Assembly (NCBI GenBank): GCA_046728075.1
Contig: JBKPDV010000059.1
Span: 1 to 13,712 of the forward strand
Direction of reading: 5' to 3'
DNA length: 13,712 bases
From: JBKPDV01 sp046728075
GTDB taxonomy: Bacteria > Acidobacteriota > Thermoanaerobaculia > UBA5066 > Gp7-AA6
Shown here: piece by piece, positions 11,616 through 13,712 of the stretch
How positions within the stretch are numbered: the first letter of the stretch is position 1
How the letters are laid out: each line of letters opens with the position of its first letter
The notes under the pieces: generated by a model
What the model was told of the DNA's origin: nothing
Databases searched by the model: none
The model's input: the letters and a program-made list of their open reading frames with translations, nothing else
Made by a program: the position numbers and the translations under genes

Positions 11616-13712
11616 TTACCTCGACGGCCCGAGTCTTCGCGAGAGACCGAGAAATAGAGTTGCGAGCAGAGTGATTCCCGAGACGAGAAGCCCGTGGACG
11701 AAACCGCGGGGCCGATAGCGAAGGACCGCAATGTGCTGGCCGGCTGGAACACGGAACGCGAGAAAGGCACGGTTGTAGGAGAGCAGCGGCGCCACGTCGC
11801 CGTCGATCGTCAACCTCCAGCCGGGCCAGGAAGTCACCGAAGTGGCCGCGATCGTGGGCACGCGCGCGTCCACGGCGAGGGTTATCTCCTGAGGCAGATA
11901 GGAGACGACCTCGACGGTAGCCTCTCCGTTGTGCCGCCACGTACCCGGCGGAGCTCCCTCCGGTGGCTCCTGTGCCACCACGCCACGCTGCCCGAAATCC
12001 GAAATCGCCGACAGAAGAGGCAGGACGCGATCCGGGATCGGTTCGTCCGCTATTTCCCGCGGTATGAAGGCGCGTGGCAGAACGCGCGGGTTCTCGAGCA
12101 GCATCCCCTCGGAGCTTTGATGCAGAACGCTCCACCCCTCGGGAGGATGAAATCCCGAGGCCGCGTAGACCCACCGCACGTTCAAAAACGAGAGGAAGGG
12201 CTTGGTCGGATCGTCGACCCTGTTGAACCAGATGGGCTGCGGCAGGCACCAGAGCCCTTCGGTGTCGAAAAGGGGCCGGAAGGTCATCGCCTCGTAGCCG
12301 CGGATGTCCTCGAGCTCGTAGAGCGCCGCTATGTTGGGGATGAACGAGAAGCCCACGGCCGTAAAACGATAGGGAAGACCGCGCGGGATTTTCTCGAAGA
12401 CTTCCAGGGGCGGGTAGAAGGCGCGATTGGGATACGTCGGATAGACGTCCCGCTCTTCCAGTCCTCGTTGCAGCAGGAGGAAGAGCAGCGCGGCGCTGCC
12501 AACCGATAACGCGCGCCGGAGACGAAGACTCCACAGGGCGGCGGCACCCACGAGAAACAGAGGAATGGTCTGGAGGAGCAGCCGATACTGGAAGTAGCCC
12601 GGTTCCATCGATGCCGGCACCTGGAGGCGAAGGCCCCAGGCCGCGAGTCCCAGCGCCACCAGCGCTGCAGCCGAGGCGGCCGCGATCCAACGGCTGCGGC
12701 CCTGTTCGACGACGCTTTGAGCACCCAGCGCCGCGAGCCCCGCCACTCCAAACGCCGCGAGAAAGACCATCCGCTCGTTCAAGCCGATGTCGAAGAGGGG
12801 AATCGCCCCGATCGCGCTTGCAATCCCGGGCGCGCGGGCGTGCATCGCGACGCCGAGGACCCCGAGAAACGCGAGCGGCCACTTCTCGCGCCTCTTCGAG
12901 AGCAGCAGACCGGCCGCTGCGAAGGGCCAGAGAACCGAGCCCGCATAAGCGGAAGGTTCGTGGTAGCCGGCAGCCGCCTCTCCCTTTCCCGACACGCCGA
13001 ACAAATAAGGAAGGCCGTTCTGGACCGCGTGGAGGGCGCTCTCTCCGATCGCATAGGCCTTCGATGACTTCGCGAAGACGTTCTTCCGCACGAAATGCTC
13101 GACCGTCCAGGGAAGAGCCTCCGCCAGCGGGAGCAAGAGGACCGCGCAGAGGCCGAGCGCGAGAATGCCCACAATGAGCGCGAGCCCGAGGGCGCGCAGC
13201 CGGCGCCGCGGCTCGGCCCAGAACAACTCGAAGAGAAAGTAGAGGCCGCCGCCCGCGACGCAGTGGAGAAGCGTTTCCGGGTGCCCCGACGCCGTGATCA
13301 GGAAGAGCGCGATCACGGTGATCGCAACGGCGGATCGATCCGCTCTCGTGACCAGACGCCGGAGCCCCAAGAGAAGCAGCGGCAGCGGAGCGGCCGCCGG
13401 TGTCAGCGGATAGCCGACGAAAAAGACGAGGTAGTCCGAAAAAGCCCAGGCCGCGCCCCCCAGAAGCGACGGAACTTCCCCGCAGCCGACCTCCCGAAGA
13501 AACAGATAGGCGGAAAGGATCGCCAGGAGGAAGCGCAAGGCCATCTCCAGAGTCCAACCCTGGGCCAGAGGCAGAAGCATCCCGATCCACGTCGCCGGGT
13601 GAAGGACGACCGGCTGCTGAACGGCCAGCAACGGCTCGCCCGCCAGCACGAAGCGGTTCCAGAGCGGCAGCCGGCCGTTCTTTGCGGCATCGCGTACCGC
13701 TTTGCGCCACGG
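11616..13712 (-). CDS. YfhO/GT-C-like multi-pass membrane protein (N-terminus beyond right edge)
   Basis: The frame is open from the right edge (first codon CCG at 13712) for 698 codons to TAA at 11618-11616. The first visible residues, PWRKAVRDAAKNGRLPLWNR, and then GEPLLAVQQPVVLHP match the G.LPLWNP....G.P......Q....P signature near the N-terminus of YfhO-type proteins, so only a short signal/first-helix part is missing. About ten hydrophobic helices follow (for example LRFLLAILSAYLFL, AVAITVIALFLITASGHPET, LGLALIVGILALGLCAVLLL). A C-terminal extracytoplasmic domain (about 420-660) and a last helix end the protein. Members are thought to be GT-C lipid-linked glycosyltransferases; YfhO itself is needed for lipoteichoic acid glycosylation. 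The substrate here is unknown. A longer frame in another register over the same bases is Arg/Gly-rich and lacks membrane pattern, so it is a shadow. Confidence 0.9.
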   Translation of the reverse strand, partial: PWRKAVRDAAKNGRLPLWNRFVLAGEPLLAVQQPVVLHPATWIGMLLPLAQGWTLEMALRFLLAILSAYLFLREVGCGEVPSLLGGAAWAFSDYLVFFVGYPLTPAAAPLPLLLLGLRRLVTRADRSAVAITVIALFLITASGHPETLLHCVAGGGLYFLFELFWAEPRRRLRALGLALIVGILALGLCAVLLLPLAEALPWTVEHFVRKNVFAKSSKAYAIGESALHAVQNGLPYLFGVSGKGEAAAGYHEPSAYAGSVLWPFAAAGLLLSKRREKWPLAFLGVLGVAMHARAPGIASAIGAIPLFDIGLNERMVFLAAFGVAGLAALGAQSVVEQGRSRWIAAASAAALVALGLAAWGLRLQVPASMEPGYFQYRLLLQTIPLFLVGAAALWSLRLRRALSVGSAALLFLLLQRGLEERDVYPTYPNRAFYPPLEVFEKIPRGLPYRFTAVGFSFIPNIAALYELEDIRGYEAMTFRPLFDTEGLWCLPQPIWFNRVDDPTKPFLSFLNVRWVYAASGFHPPEGWSVLHQSSEGMLLENPRVLPRAFIPREIADEPIPDRVLPLLSAISDFGQRGVVAQEPPEGAPPGTWRHNGEATVEVVSYLPQEITLAVDARVPTIAATSVTSWPGWRLTIDGDVAPLLSYNRAFLAFRVPAGQHIAVLRYRPRGFVHGLLVSGITLLATLFLGLSRRLGPSR

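Noticed and set aside
11494..13710. A 738-codon open frame on the minus strand overlapping the YfhO-like gene
   Set aside because: Its translation is Arg/Gly/Ser/Ala-rich without domains or membrane pattern, while the other register gives a clear multi-pass protein with the LPLWN signature. Long stop-free shadows are expected at this GC content.

Overview
The window is GC-rich and gene-dense. It looks like a chromosomal segment of a Gram-negative, outer-membrane bacterium: there is a BamD lipoprotein, other Sec or lipoprotein precursors, TatA and an AmgK-type cell-wall recycling kinase. The PASTA-rpe-bamD cluster, a YfhO-type membrane protein and a 'GWALD'-type Ig-like lipoprotein fit Acidobacteriota or a related soil lineage best. 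That placement is inference; no marker gene here proves it. I see no phage, IS, CRISPR, rRNA or tRNA genes.

Layout. (1) 1-810, minus strand: a small unknown membrane-associated protein overlaps the start of a ThiO-like FAD oxidase that runs off the left edge. (2) 1033-2959, plus strand: secreted cyclophilin, AmgK-like sugar kinase, and a 59-residue TatA. (3) 3126-3380, minus: a small Fis-type DNA-binding protein, convergent with tatA. (4) 3636-6935, minus: an apparent operon read from right to left, PASTA protein -> Rpe -> BamD -> secreted two-module protein, closed by a clear intrinsic terminator at about 3566-3596. (5) 7104-11056, plus: PHP-domain phosphoesterase, polyprenyl-phosphate-type GT2 glycosyltransferase, zinc-ribbon methyltransferase (GTGA overlap with the GT2 gene), and endonuclease IV. 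(6) 11093-13712, minus: a large YfhO/GT-C-like membrane protein entering from the right edge, then an Ig-like lipoprotein.

Most genes are envelope-related: OMP assembly, cell-wall sugar salvage, protein folding and export, lipid-linked sugar transfer. Nfo (DNA repair) and Rpe (pentose phosphate) are housekeeping.

The least ordinary feature is not a gene. Five junctions between genes carry inverted repeats whose arms are short tandem arrays of a 7- or 8-bp unit, and a sixth junction carries a single arm. The unit differs between most sites (AGTCGGT, GACGGGGN, GCTNNCA-like, GGGCGCT, TCCCGCGT) but the architecture is the same: 3-5 units, a loop of about 10-130 bp, then the reverse-complement array. 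One lies inside the long leader of bamD, and another exactly fills the space between two convergent stop codons. I do not recognise this as a named repeat family.
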